Shown here piece after piece: positions 16,638 through 25,608 of a stretch of 64,000 bases of DNA; the stretch's first letter is position 1, and each line of letters starts with the position of its first letter. The translations under genes and the position numbers were made by a program. The notes under the pieces were generated by a model. That model saw nothing but the letters and a program-made list of their open reading frames with translations, was not told the DNA's origin and ran no database searches. The DNA comes from CALEAR01 sp035301485 (lineage in GTDB: Bacteria; Pseudomonadota; Gammaproteobacteria; Pseudomonadales; Alcanivoracaceae): assembly GCA_035301485.1 (NCBI GenBank), contig DATGUF010000041.1, positions 124,001-188,000 on the forward strand, written 5' to 3'.

Positions 16638-18209
16638 TTACGCGTTGTCTGATTGGAAAGCTAAAGATTGCTCATCACGGCTATCTTCCTGCTCAGAAGC
16701 AGGGCCACGACGAATAAACTTCAGCATCAAACGAATTTCGATGATAGCGAGCACCGTATAGATGGCGAAGAAGCCAGCAATACTGATCACTAAATCGGAT
16801 ACTTTTAGATGGCTCACCCCAAGGAAGGTAGGCAACACACCTTCAATTACCCAAGGTTGGCGCCCGTATTCAGCAACGAACCAACCTAGCTCGACGCCAA
16901 TCCAAGGCAACGGCAGCGACAATAACGCGGCGCGTAAGAACCATTTGTGTTTCTCGAGATTGCGTGTTGAAGCGAGATAAAATGCCACAGCAAACAATAA
17001 GATGAAGAAGAAACCAATGGCCACCATAAAGCGGAAAGACCAGAACAGCGCAGCCACGTTTGGTAGTGTATCCTTCATCACTGAAGCTTTATGTTCAGCC
17101 GTTGCGTCACGCGGATCCTTCACATAATTCTTCAATAATAAAGCATAACCCATGTGCTCTTGGTGCTGTATAAAGGCTTCGCGAGCCTCTTTATTGTTGG
17201 GCTCTTCTTTCAATACTTCTAGCGCATTATAAGCTTTTAACCCGCTCTCAATATTATCTTCAGCCACCACCATAAGCTCGAGCATACCTGGCACTTCTTT
17301 ATCAAGGCTACGCGTAGCGATAAGCCCCATTACCCACGGAATGTTCACGCTATAATGTGTTGTCTGTGCTTCTCTATCTGGGATACCCACCATCGTAAAT
17401 GGCGCAGGTGCCTCGTGTGTTTCCCACGCACCTTCAATCATCGCCAATTTCATCTTTTGGTTATCTGTTAAGGCATAACCGGATTCGTCACCCAACACCA
17501 CTACAGATAAAGCTGCCGCTAAACCGAAGGATGCGGCCACTGTTAGAGAGCGTTTAGCAATTTCCAAGTGCCTTCCGCGTAACAGATACCAAGCACTAAT
17601 GGAGAGTACAAACACCGCACCCGTCACATAACCGGCTGCAACCGTGTGCACAAACTTAGCTTGCGCCACTGGGTTAAACAGCACGTCAACAAAGTTTGTT
17701 ACTTCCATGCGCAGTGTCTCTGGGTTGAATTCCGCACCAACAGGGTTCTGCATCCAACCGTTGGCAATAAGAATCCATAGTGCTGATAAATTAGAACCAA
17801 GTGCCACTAACCAAGTAACCGTTAAGTGTTGCAAACGGCTTAATTTATCCCAGCCAAAGAAGAACAACCCAATAAAGGTAGCTTCTAAGAAGAATGCCAT
17901 TAGGCCTTCGATGGCCAACGGCGCACCAAAGATATCTCCCACGTAATGGCTATAGAATGCCCAGTTTGTACCAAACTGGAATTCCATCACCACCCCTGTG
18001 GCAACACCCATGGCGAAGTTAATACCGAATAATGCACCCCAAAACTTAGTCATGTCGCGCCATATGGTGCGTCCAGTCATCACATAGACGCTCTCCATAA
18101 TAGCGACAATGACTGATAAGCCTAAGGTTAACGGTACGAATAAAAAGTGATACATCGCGGTCAGCGCAAACTGGAGCCGCGACAACTCCACTAACGTAGC
18201 ATCAATCAT
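16638..18209 (-). CDS. cydA: Cytochrome bd ubiquinol oxidase subunit I (CydA)
   Basis: Subunit I carries hemes b558, b595 and d. The protein has 523 residues and nine expected helices. The heme b595 ligand is His21 (AMYHFLFVPLTLG), the b558 histidine lies in KFVHTVAAGYVTG, and the matching Met is in FWSFRFMVAIGF. The GRQPWVIEGVLPT motif is present. The periplasmic Q loop between the middle helices is long, with inserts like those of E. coli, so this is the long-loop CydA type. It has an AAGGAG ribosome site and a 15-base palindrome just upstream (18225-18239). Confidence 0.97.
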   Translation of the reverse strand: MIDATLVELSRLQFALTAMYHFLFVPLTLGLSVIVAIMESVYVMTGRTIWRDMTKFWGALFGINFAMGVATGVVMEFQFGTNWAFYSHYVGDIFGAPLAIEGLMAFFLEATFIGLFFFGWDKLSRLQHLTVTWLVALGSNLSALWILIANGWMQNPVGAEFNPETLRMEVTNFVDVLFNPVAQAKFVHTVAAGYVTGAVFVLSISAWYLLRGRHLEIAKRSLTVAASFGLAAALSVVVLGDESGYALTDNQKMKLAMIEGAWETHEAPAPFTMVGIPDREAQTTHYSVNIPWVMGLIATRSLDKEVPGMLELMVVAEDNIESGLKAYNALEVLKEEPNNKEAREAFIQHQEHMGYALLLKNYVKDPRDATAEHKASVMKDTLPNVAALFWSFRFMVAIGFFFILLFAVAFYLASTRNLEKHKWFLRAALLSLPLPWIGVELGWFVAEYGRQPWVIEGVLPTFLGVSHLKVSDLVISIAGFFAIYTVLAIIEIRLMLKFIRRGPASEQEDSRDEQSLAFQSDNA

Positions 18210-18224
18210 TTATGCTCCTTTAAC

Positions 18225-18239
18225 TTGTGAAATTCACAA
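18225..18239. promoter_or_regulatory. 15-base palindrome before cydA
   Basis: TTGTGAAATTCACAA is a perfect palindrome with 7-base arms and one central base. It ends 16 bases upstream of the cydA start, right behind the ribosome site, in the 173-base gap shared with cydD. Its half sites resemble those of Rex (TTGTGAA-N4-TTCACAA) but the spacer is three bases shorter. CRP sites have a six-base spacer between TGTGA halves; here it is three. No FNR-type site (TTGAT-N4-ATCAA) was seen. An operator role is inference. Confidence 0.4.
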
Positions 18240-18382
18240 ATAAAATATCTAGCGCCTTACACTAGGATGCAGCTTGCTAGAAACATCGCTAAGATGGCGC
18301 CTTGCTGCCACCTTGCCGCTCTTCCCCTAAGCGCAGCGCAGCGCTTATTAGAGAACCTTTACATAATAGGGCTGAAAACCAT

Positions 18383-20059
18383 ATGACCATTGACCAAAAT
18401 CAAACTTCACCAAAAAACAGCAGCGAGTGGCTTGCAAAACAGCAGCAATATGGCCAACCCAGCATTAAATTCTTAAAACTCTCAGGCACAGTAGATGCCC
18501 TACTCGCTGTACTGCAAGCTTTTTTTATAGCTTGGCTAGCCAACGAGCTACTGGTTTTGAAAGAAGTGTCATGGACGGCTCCCTTAGCACTCATAGGCAC
18601 GCTTCTCTTGCGCAGCGCAAATACGGCATGGCGGGCTAGCCTAACTGCACAGGCAGAAATGACCGTGACACTTGGCACCCGTAAAGATCTTAGCCGTGCT
18701 CTGCTGCGTGGCAGCGGCACAGCACAAAGCACAGGCGCACTCAGTACCGCTCTATTGGAACACACCAATGCAGTGGGCAAATACCACAGCAATTTCGCCC
18801 CTCAGCAAAAAGTTGTTTCTTACAGCATGCTTATTTTCTTAATCATTGCTTTCTTCAATGACTGGATTGTGGGCCTTATCTTTCTTATCACCGCACCGTT
18901 AATTCCTATTTTCATGGCGTTAATTGGTTCAGGGGCACAAAAAGCGGCAGATCAACGCTTACAAAGTATGGATTTCCTAGGTGGCTACTTCTTAGACCGC
19001 TTACGCGGCGCACTCACATTACGTGCCTTTGCGCGTGAAGAAGCAGAAACTAAAGCGGTGGACAAAGCTAGTGCAGAATTTAGGCATAGCACCATGGGTG
19101 TATTGCGCATTGCCTTCCTAACTTCTACGGTATTAGAGCTGTTCACAGCTATATCTGTCGCCTTAGTGGCGCTCTATGTAGGGCTGCACTTGCTCGATTT
19201 AGTCAATATTGGCCCAGGCGCGCAGCTAGATTTCCGTAAAGGCTTATTTCTGCTTTTGTTAGCCCCTGAGTTTTACTTGCCCATGCGTCAATTGGCAGCG
19301 GGCTATCACGACCGTGCAAATGGTATTTCAGCAGCCGATGCCCTCACTCCACTGCTTGAAGAAAAAATAGAAGTGGCGAGCAGCAGCACCGCACCTTTAA
19401 GCGCTGCCCCTTCGTTGCGCATTGCTAACCTAGCTTTCAAGTATGAAGAAGCCAGCAAACCCATCTTTGCCGAGCTTTCCACAGAACTAGAAGCCGGTGA
19501 ATGCTTAGTTTTACGAGGTGATAGCGGCACAGGAAAAAGCACTTTGCTGAAGCTCCTAGCAGGCTTGCTCACCCCCACAGAAGGCAGTGTTTTCTACAAT
19601 AATTTAGCCCTGGCGGAACACCCTTGGCCCCCCGGGAGTTTTGCCTGGGTAAGCCAAACTCCTTGGTTCATCCACGACACAGTGGCTAACAATCTTCGCC
19701 AAGTGGCTCCACAAAGTAGCGATGAGGAGCTACGCAACACGCTAGACCTCTGCGGCTTACAGCATATTGCCTTAACGACATTGCTCGACGAGCAAGGCGG
19801 TGGGCTATCAGGCGGTGAAGGCAGACGCCTGGGCATAGCACGCGCCCTGCTTAGCAAGGCACCGCTATGGTTTCTCGATGAGCCTACTGCTGGGCTTGAC
19901 CAAGGCACAGAGGAAGACATTGTTCAGTTGTTAGAATCATTCAAACAGCAACACACGCTCGTTATTGCCACCCACTCTCTTGTTTGCGCTCGCTTAGCCG
20001 ATAAAACCTTGTGGGTGAGGCCTTCACAACATATTAAAAAAGAGGCTAGTAACTCATGA
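18383..20059 (+). CDS. cydD: Thiol reductant ABC exporter subunit CydD
   Basis: One half of the CydDC ABC exporter, which moves glutathione and cysteine to the periplasm and is needed to assemble cytochrome bd. It is 558 residues with six N-terminal membrane helices. The ATPase domain has Walker A GDSGTGKST, signature LSGGEGRRLG and Walker B LWFLDEPTAG. I chose the ATG at 18383; an upstream in-frame TTG at 18302 has no support. It diverges from cydA and overlaps cydC by four bases, so bd oxidase and its maturation exporter share one regulatory gap. Confidence 0.93.
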   Translation: MTIDQNQTSPKNSSEWLAKQQQYGQPSIKFLKLSGTVDALLAVLQAFFIAWLANELLVLKEVSWTAPLALIGTLLLRSANTAWRASLTAQAEMTVTLGTRKDLSRALLRGSGTAQSTGALSTALLEHTNAVGKYHSNFAPQQKVVSYSMLIFLIIAFFNDWIVGLIFLITAPLIPIFMALIGSGAQKAADQRLQSMDFLGGYFLDRLRGALTLRAFAREEAETKAVDKASAEFRHSTMGVLRIAFLTSTVLELFTAISVALVALYVGLHLLDLVNIGPGAQLDFRKGLFLLLLAPEFYLPMRQLAAGYHDRANGISAADALTPLLEEKIEVASSSTAPLSAAPSLRIANLAFKYEEASKPIFAELSTELEAGECLVLRGDSGTGKSTLLKLLAGLLTPTEGSVFYNNLALAEHPWPPGSFAWVSQTPWFIHDTVANNLRQVAPQSSDEELRNTLDLCGLQHIALTTLLDEQGGGLSGGEGRRLGIARALLSKAPLWFLDEPTAGLDQGTEEDIVQLLESFKQQHTLVIATHSLVCARLADKTLWVRPSQHIKKEASNS

Positions 20060-21717
20060 CAACGCCAAATTCCATCACCACTTACCAATGGTTAAAGAAA
20101 CGTTTTGCCCCCATGCGCAGCACGTTAGCCTTGGCTGCATTACTCGCCATTCTCACTGCTTTTTCAGGCATGTCGCTGCTAGGGCTAGCAGGTTGGTTCA
20201 TTGGTGCGTCCGCTTTAGCAGGCCTTGTGGGCGCAGGGCTTACTTTCAACCTATTTTCGCCAAGCGCTGGTATCCGCGGCTTTGCTTTAAGCCGCACTGT
20301 GTTTCGCTACTTCGAACGGTTAGTGAGCCATAACGGCACATTTAAAGTAATGCAATCACTGCGCACGCAGTTATTCAGTATTATTTTGCCACGTATACCA
20401 GGCCCTCTTTCGGGCATTAGCCAAGGCCATTTGTTAGAGCGTTTACTAGGGGATGTGGAGCGCTTAGAAGGTGCTTGGCTTGAACAAGCCCAACCTAGCA
20501 TCCTCGCTTTTTTTATCAGTTTGTTTTTGCTGTTTGTATTTTTCGTTAGCGGACAATACACAGCCGCCCTTGCTTTCATGTTGCTATTGGTTGCACTGGC
20601 TATTTTTCTCATTCGCGGTAGCCGCAAAGTTTTGGTTCCAATGCAAAAACTAAGCGAGCATAAAGAATCATTACGCAGCGAACTTATCCAAGCATTAACG
20701 GGTTTACCCGAAGTAATTGCCTACCAAATACGCCCACGCTTACTCACTCGTTGGGATAAAGAGCTGACTGATCTTTCCACGCTTGAGCATCGTCTTGTTA
20801 AACACCAAGCCATGAGCAGTGCTCTTATTCAAAGTAGCCTGCAACTATTAGCCGTGGGCGTGTTTTTATTGGCCATTCCGCACGTATTAGAGAGCAATAT
20901 GACAGGGCCAGCTGCACTAGCTTCCATGTTACTCATTCTAGCAGCTGTTGAGGTGTTCCAACCCCTAGCCCGCTCCGTACAGCGTTGGCAGGAAACCCGC
21001 TCCACCGTGGGTAGAATGATGGACATTGAAAATAGCCCTCTGCCCCAACAAGCTTGTCGCGGCACCGCCGTTCCCACCCCGAACCAAGAACTGGTAATCA
21101 CTAACTTGGGCTTTAGTTGGAACGCTCAAAAACCCTTATTTGAAAAGCTTAATGTAACTGTTACGCCAGATACCTCTCTTGCCATTGTCGGCGCAAGTGG
21201 TTCTGGCAAATCCACACTGTTGCATTGCTTAATGGGGCTACAATCCGCCACACAGGGCAGCATCGAATTTGGAGGCGTACAGCAAACGCAGGCCGATGAA
21301 AAAGCGTGGCGCCAACAATTCAGCCTCTTACTTCAACAGCAACAGCTGTTTACCGGCAGCTTACGGGACAACCTACGCATTGCTAACCCACAAGCCTCGG
21401 ATGAGCAGTTATGGCACGCACTGCGCCTCGCACGCCTCGAAGATATGGTGCTTGAACGCGGCGGGCTAGATTTCATGGTAGGCCCAGAAGGCCTGCACCT
21501 TTCTGGAGGGCAAGCGCGCCGTTTGGCATTAGCACGCGTACTGCTTCAAGATACTCCCGTTGTACTGCTTGATGAGCCGTTTACAGGCTTAGAAGAAGAA
21601 ACAGCAGATGCGCTGCTTGCAGATATTCAAACGATATTTAAAGACAAGATACTAGTGATGGTGACGCACAATGAAAACCATAGTAAAAAGTTCAAGCAAG
21701 TCTTTCGTTTAAAATAA
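20056..21717 (+). CDS. cydC: Thiol reductant ABC exporter subunit CydC
   Basis: Partner of CydD in the heterodimeric exporter. It has 553 residues, six membrane helices and an ATPase domain with Walker A GASGSGKST, signature LSGGQARRLALAR and Walker B VVLLDEPFTG. The N-terminal SLLGLAGWFIGASALAGL stretch is typical of CydC. The ATG overlaps the cydD stop as ATGA, so the subunits are translationally coupled. A bulged hairpin (21729-21758) lies just after the stop. Confidence 0.95.
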   Translation: MTTPNSITTYQWLKKRFAPMRSTLALAALLAILTAFSGMSLLGLAGWFIGASALAGLVGAGLTFNLFSPSAGIRGFALSRTVFRYFERLVSHNGTFKVMQSLRTQLFSIILPRIPGPLSGISQGHLLERLLGDVERLEGAWLEQAQPSILAFFISLFLLFVFFVSGQYTAALAFMLLLVALAIFLIRGSRKVLVPMQKLSEHKESLRSELIQALTGLPEVIAYQIRPRLLTRWDKELTDLSTLEHRLVKHQAMSSALIQSSLQLLAVGVFLLAIPHVLESNMTGPAALASMLLILAAVEVFQPLARSVQRWQETRSTVGRMMDIENSPLPQQACRGTAVPTPNQELVITNLGFSWNAQKPLFEKLNVTVTPDTSLAIVGASGSGKSTLLHCLMGLQSATQGSIEFGGVQQTQADEKAWRQQFSLLLQQQQLFTGSLRDNLRIANPQASDEQLWHALRLARLEDMVLERGGLDFMVGPEGLHLSGGQARRLALARVLLQDTPVVLLDEPFTGLEEETADALLADIQTIFKDKILVMVTHNENHSKKFKQVFRLK

Positions 21718-21728
21718 CCCTCCCTCTT

Positions 21729-21758
21729 TGGCGCAATGGCCTTTCAAGCCTTGCGCCA
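21729..21758 (+). terminator. Possible cydC terminator hairpin
   Basis: TGGCGCAA at 21729-21736 plus GGC pairs with GCC plus TTGCGCCA, with a one-base bulge and a seven-base loop. It lies 11 bases after the cydC stop. There is no U run directly after the stem, so termination may be weak. Confidence 0.45.
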
Positions 21759-21927
21759 GCCTAACGAACAAGAACAACAATAATTTTCCCAACATTTTAA
21801 TAAACCTTTTTTTTAATTATATTTATCTCTTCAATTAAATTTATTGTTAGTCATTTTTTTTCTCATGCGTTATTATCTGAACACCAAATACAAATCCCTT
21901 ACATAAACTAACAAGTTGGAGAGTTAA

Positions 21928-22257
21928 ATGGCCAATATGAATATCAATTTAGCCCCATTAACAGAGGAACAGCTGGAAATGGTTATTGCTGACGCCAAAA
22001 CCTTACTTAAAAAGCGTCAACAAGAGGCTAAAGAAGAAGCCAAAAGAAAAATTCAAAAAATTGCAGCTGAAGCAGGTGTTACTGTCGAAGAGCTTTACGG
22101 CATTGAAACCAGTGGCCGTCGCACCCGTCGCCCCGCAGCGGTAAAATTCCGCCACCCTGATGACCCTAGCCTTACTTGGGCAGGTCGTGGCAAGCGTCCA
22201 TTGTGGTTGGTCGCCGAGCTTGAAAAAGGCCGCAAACTAGAAGAGTTCGAAGTTTAA
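21928..22257 (+). CDS. H-NS family DNA-binding protein
   Basis: A short nucleoid protein of 109 residues. The N-terminal half is a charged coiled coil (about 15-55) for dimerisation. The C-terminal domain holds the H-NS signature: a basic GRRTRRPAAVKFRHP segment, then DPSLTWAGRGKRPLWL. The GRG within it is the minor-groove hook that binds AT-rich DNA. It resembles the short H-NS-like proteins of marine gammaproteobacteria and Burkholderia more than E. coli H-NS. The region upstream (21780-21927) is very AT-rich, and autoregulation is plausible. GGAGAG serves as the ribosome site. Confidence 0.9.
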   Translation: MANMNINLAPLTEEQLEMVIADAKTLLKKRQQEAKEEAKRKIQKIAAEAGVTVEELYGIETSGRRTRRPAAVKFRHPDDPSLTWAGRGKRPLWLVAELEKGRKLEEFEV

Positions 22258-22262
22258 AAACA

Positions 22263-22294
22263 AAACGGGTTGCGTAACGCTACGCAACCCGTTT
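22263..22294 (+). terminator. Perfect 14-pair hairpin after the H-NS gene
   Basis: The arms at 22263-22276 and 22281-22294 are perfectly complementary around a four-base loop (ACGC). The stem starts with AAA and ends with TTT, so it can end transcription in either direction, although the U tract is short. Confidence 0.8.
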
Positions 22295-22494
22295 CACCCT
22301 TATCTTTATTATATAAAACTAATTTAATACAACTCTATAACGCGCTCATTCCTTACTGCACACTCATACCCCTTCCCCTAAATCACAAATATACTTTGTT
22401 TTACCTCTTTGTTGGAAAAGCAGCCTTCTCTTTATTCGCCCATTTCTTGCTATACTAAGGCCTAACACAACATCGTTATAACCTAAGAGAAAGA

Positions 22495-23127
22495 ATGACA
22501 ACCAACAACGAGCAAGTTATCGAAAAATACAACACAAAAATTTTGCTCCCTAAGCACCCACAAGTATTAGCCCTGCTAGAACAGAATTTAGAACCCCTTA
22601 TGCATGGCGACAAAATCTGGAGCTCCACTTACGTCATGATGGATTACCTCATGGAGCATCCCCCCACCAGAGGCGAGCGTCTCATGGACATTGGCTGCGG
22701 TTGGGGGTTATTAAGTGCCTTTGCTGCTAAACAACTGGGCATGCAAGTTACCGCCGTGGACGCAGACGACGATGTGCTGCCCTTCGCTAAGCTGCATGCA
22801 GACATCAACAACGCAAACATTGAATTCATACGCAAGCGCTTTGAAAACATCACCACAGCGGATTTAAAAGGCATCCATACCTTGGTGGGCACTGACATTT
22901 GTTTTTGGGATGAGCTCCAACCCGTTCTTTACAATTTAATTCGGCGAGCCCTAAAAGCCGGTGTAGAACAGATTATTTTTGCCGACCCAGGCCGTGGGCC
23001 TTTCCACGATCTTTCTGATCGTTGTGAAGCCAATTTAAATGGACGCATAGAAATTCATCATTGCACAGACCCTCTTGAGGAAAGTGCAGAACTTCTCATA
23101 GTAGAAAAAGATTTACAGCCCTATTAA
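22495..23127 (+). CDS. Class I SAM-dependent methyltransferase, possibly protein-lysine type
   Basis: A 210-residue Rossmann-fold methyltransferase. The SAM-binding motif I is DIGCGWGLLSAFAAKQLG (about 63-80), with the acidic ribose-binding end of strand 2 at VDADDD. After the fourth strand comes GTDICFWDELQP, which resembles the [DE]xx[YF] motif region of family 16 lysine methyltransferases (METTL20/21-like); this assignment is tentative. PrmA-like or small-molecule activity cannot be excluded. AAGAGAAAG is the likely ribosome site. The Lon paralogue follows by 70 bases in the same direction. Confidence 0.78.
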   Translation: MTTNNEQVIEKYNTKILLPKHPQVLALLEQNLEPLMHGDKIWSSTYVMMDYLMEHPPTRGERLMDIGCGWGLLSAFAAKQLGMQVTAVDADDDVLPFAKLHADINNANIEFIRKRFENITTADLKGIHTLVGTDICFWDELQPVLYNLIRRALKAGVEQIIFADPGRGPFHDLSDRCEANLNGRIEIHHCTDPLEESAELLIVEKDLQPY

Positions 23128-23197
23128 TTGCCTTGCCCCTTGAAAATAAGCTTTTCAGCACCATCTAAAGAGCAAATCATTTTTGGAAAAGAGAGCT

Positions 23198-25564
23198 ATG
23201 AGCGACGAATTAAACGAGCAAAGTAACTCTTCAACACTGGTGGTACCAAACCAGCATAGGCCCGAGCGCATATACTTGATGCCCGTGAACGAGCGTCCAT
23301 TTATGCCAGGCTTGGTGCAGCCCGTGCTCTTTGACCTCGACGAATGGAAGAGCACAGCCGAACGCGTAAGCCAAACGCCTCACCGCACACTCGGCCTTGT
23401 TTACGTTGAACGCAATAACGATAGTGCACTGAGCGCCGACAACACGCCTGAATACGGTTGTTTAGTGCGTGTGCATCACGCCAGTAATGAAGCCGACAGT
23501 TTGCAATTAGTGGTGCAGGGCTTAACCCGCTTCCGTATTCGCCACTGGCTAAGCGATGAAGCGCCTTATTTGGTAGAAGTTGATTACCCCGAGGATAATG
23601 TCACGGAAACCGACACTGACACCATCCGTGCTTACGCCTTGGCCATTATTAACACCATCAAAGAACTGCTGCCACTAAACCCTTTATACAACGAAGGGTT
23701 AAAGGCCTATTTACAAAATTTCAGCCCTCGCGAGCCATCACCTTTAACAGATTTCGCGGCAGCACTGACCACTGCTTCAGCAGATGAATTGCAAAGCATT
23801 CTTGAAACCGTGCCGTTATTGCATCGCATGGAAAAAACCCTCGTGCTGCTGAAAAAAGAATTAGAAGTAGCACAGCTGCAAAGCCAAATAACAGAACAAG
23901 TTAACGAGCAAATCAGTAAAGAACAAAGGCGCTTCTTCTTACGCGAGCAGCTAAAGGTTATTCAGCAAGAGTTAGGCATTGCAAAAGACGACAAAACCTC
24001 AGATTTAGAACTATTTGAAGAGCGCATGGCCGCGCTTGCGCCGCCAGAGGCAGTGCAAAAACGCTTCGAAGAAGAAATGAACAAGCTTTCTGTGCTAGAG
24101 AGCGGTTCGCCTGAGTATGGCGTCACTCGCAACTACCTCGATTGGTTAACACAGGTGCCATGGGGTATTACTTCTGAAGACAACTTAGACCTTGCTAAGG
24201 CCCGCAAAGTGCTTGAAAAACACCACGCCGGCTTAAGCGACGTAAAAGATCGCATTATTGAATTTTTGGCAGTGGGTGCTATGCGCGGCGAAGTGCGCGG
24301 TAGCATCGTTCTGCTTGTGGGCCCACCAGGTGTTGGTAAAACCAGCATTGGGCAATCTATTGCTAACGCTTTAGAACGTCCTTTTTACCGCTTTAGTGTA
24401 GGTGGCATGCGCGATGAAGCAGAAATTAAAGGCCACCGACGCACTTATATTGGTGCCATGCCTGGCAAATTGGTGCAGGCACTGAAAGAAACGGGCACGA
24501 CGAATCCCGTTATCATGCTCGATGAAATAGATAAAATGGGTGAGTCTTACCAAGGTGATCCAGCTTCTGCACTCCTTGAAGTACTAGACCCTGAGCAAAA
24601 TAACAGCTTCCAAGATCACTATTTAGACGTAAGGCTCGATTTATCCAACGCCCTGTTTATCTGTACTGCTAACACACTCGATAGTATTCCAGGGCCTTTA
24701 CTCGACCGCATGGAAGTGATTCGTTTAGCGGGCTATATCACGGCTGAGAAAGTAGAAATTGCTCGAAAGCATCTGTGGCCGCGTGTGCTTAAGCGTGCAG
24801 GTGTTAAAGCTTCGCAACTTCGCATTAGCAATGCTGCCCTGCGCGATATTGTGGAAGGATATGCCCGTGAAGCAGGTGTTCGTAATTTAGAAAAACAACT
24901 ACAGCGCATTGTGCGCAAAGCCGTTGTACGCCTACTAGAAGGTGAAGAAAACATTTCCGTTACAGGCAAAAACCTCACGGAATTCCTTGGCCAACCCATT
25001 TTCCGCCCAGAGGCAGTGCAACAAGAAATTGGTGTGGTTACTGGCTTGGCATGGACAGCTATGGGAGGCGCCACCCTTCCTGTTGAAGCACGCCTCATTC
25101 ATGAACACAAGCGCGGCTTTCAACAAACAGGCCAGCTCGGTGATGTAATGAAGGAATCTTCTTACATTGCTTACAACTATGTAATGAGCAGCACTGAGGA
25201 TTACGGCATCTCTGAAGATTGGTTTAAAGAGGCCAGCATTCATTTGCACGTTCCTGAAGGCGCCACGCCTAAAGATGGCCCTAGCGCAGGCATTACCATG
25301 GCCACTGCCTTGATTTCACTGGCGAAGAAACAAAAACCAAAACGCAAAGTAGCCATGACAGGTGAGCTGACTTTAACTGGCCAGGTGCTAGCAGTGGGCG
25401 GCATTAGAGAAAAGGTTATTGCTGCTCGACGAGTGAAGATCTTTGAATTGATTCTACCGAAAGACAATGAGCGCGATTACAATGAACTACCAGATCATTT
25501 AAAAGAAAAGATGACCGTTCATTTCGCTGAACATTACAAAGATGTTTATAAACTTCTCTTTTAA
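23198..25564 (+). CDS. Second Lon-type ATP-dependent protease (AsrA-like paralogue)
   Basis: A full Lon protease, 788 residues: N-terminal substrate domain (about 20-205), coiled coil (about 215-260), AAA+ module with Walker A GPPGVGKTS and Walker B VIMLDEID. The Ser-Lys protease domain has PKDGPSAGITMATA with the catalytic Ser and the Lys within VGGIREKVIAARR. The canonical Lon is a separate gene at 56518-58926. The N-domain here is quite different (IYLMPVNERPFMPGLVQPV), like the Pseudomonas Lon paralogue AsrA. I chose the ATG at 23198 over an upstream TTG. A terminator follows. Confidence 0.92.
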   Translation: MSDELNEQSNSSTLVVPNQHRPERIYLMPVNERPFMPGLVQPVLFDLDEWKSTAERVSQTPHRTLGLVYVERNNDSALSADNTPEYGCLVRVHHASNEADSLQLVVQGLTRFRIRHWLSDEAPYLVEVDYPEDNVTETDTDTIRAYALAIINTIKELLPLNPLYNEGLKAYLQNFSPREPSPLTDFAAALTTASADELQSILETVPLLHRMEKTLVLLKKELEVAQLQSQITEQVNEQISKEQRRFFLREQLKVIQQELGIAKDDKTSDLELFEERMAALAPPEAVQKRFEEEMNKLSVLESGSPEYGVTRNYLDWLTQVPWGITSEDNLDLAKARKVLEKHHAGLSDVKDRIIEFLAVGAMRGEVRGSIVLLVGPPGVGKTSIGQSIANALERPFYRFSVGGMRDEAEIKGHRRTYIGAMPGKLVQALKETGTTNPVIMLDEIDKMGESYQGDPASALLEVLDPEQNNSFQDHYLDVRLDLSNALFICTANTLDSIPGPLLDRMEVIRLAGYITAEKVEIARKHLWPRVLKRAGVKASQLRISNAALRDIVEGYAREAGVRNLEKQLQRIVRKAVVRLLEGEENISVTGKNLTEFLGQPIFRPEAVQQEIGVVTGLAWTAMGGATLPVEARLIHEHKRGFQQTGQLGDVMKESSYIAYNYVMSSTEDYGISEDWFKEASIHLHVPEGATPKDGPSAGITMATALISLAKKQKPKRKVAMTGELTLTGQVLAVGGIREKVIAARRVKIFELILPKDNERDYNELPDHLKEKMTVHFAEHYKDVYKLLF

Positions 25565-25570
25565 CTCATG

Positions 25571-25595
25571 CGGGCGCCCACGAGGCGCCTTTTTT
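25571..25595 (+). terminator. Terminator after the Lon paralogue
   Basis: GGCGCC, a five-base loop, then GGCGCC followed by six T. It lies just past the Lon-paralogue stop and ends right before the rluA start, so rluA probably needs its own promoter or read-through. Confidence 0.8.
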
Positions 25596-25608
25596 GCTAA
25601 GGTTGTTC

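Noticed and set aside
18225..18239. CRP, FNR or Rex site before cydA
   Set aside because: Half sites look familiar, but the spacing (3 between TGTGA halves, 1 between TTGTGAA halves) does not fit CRP (6) or Rex (4), and FNR half sites are absent. Kept only as an unassigned palindrome.
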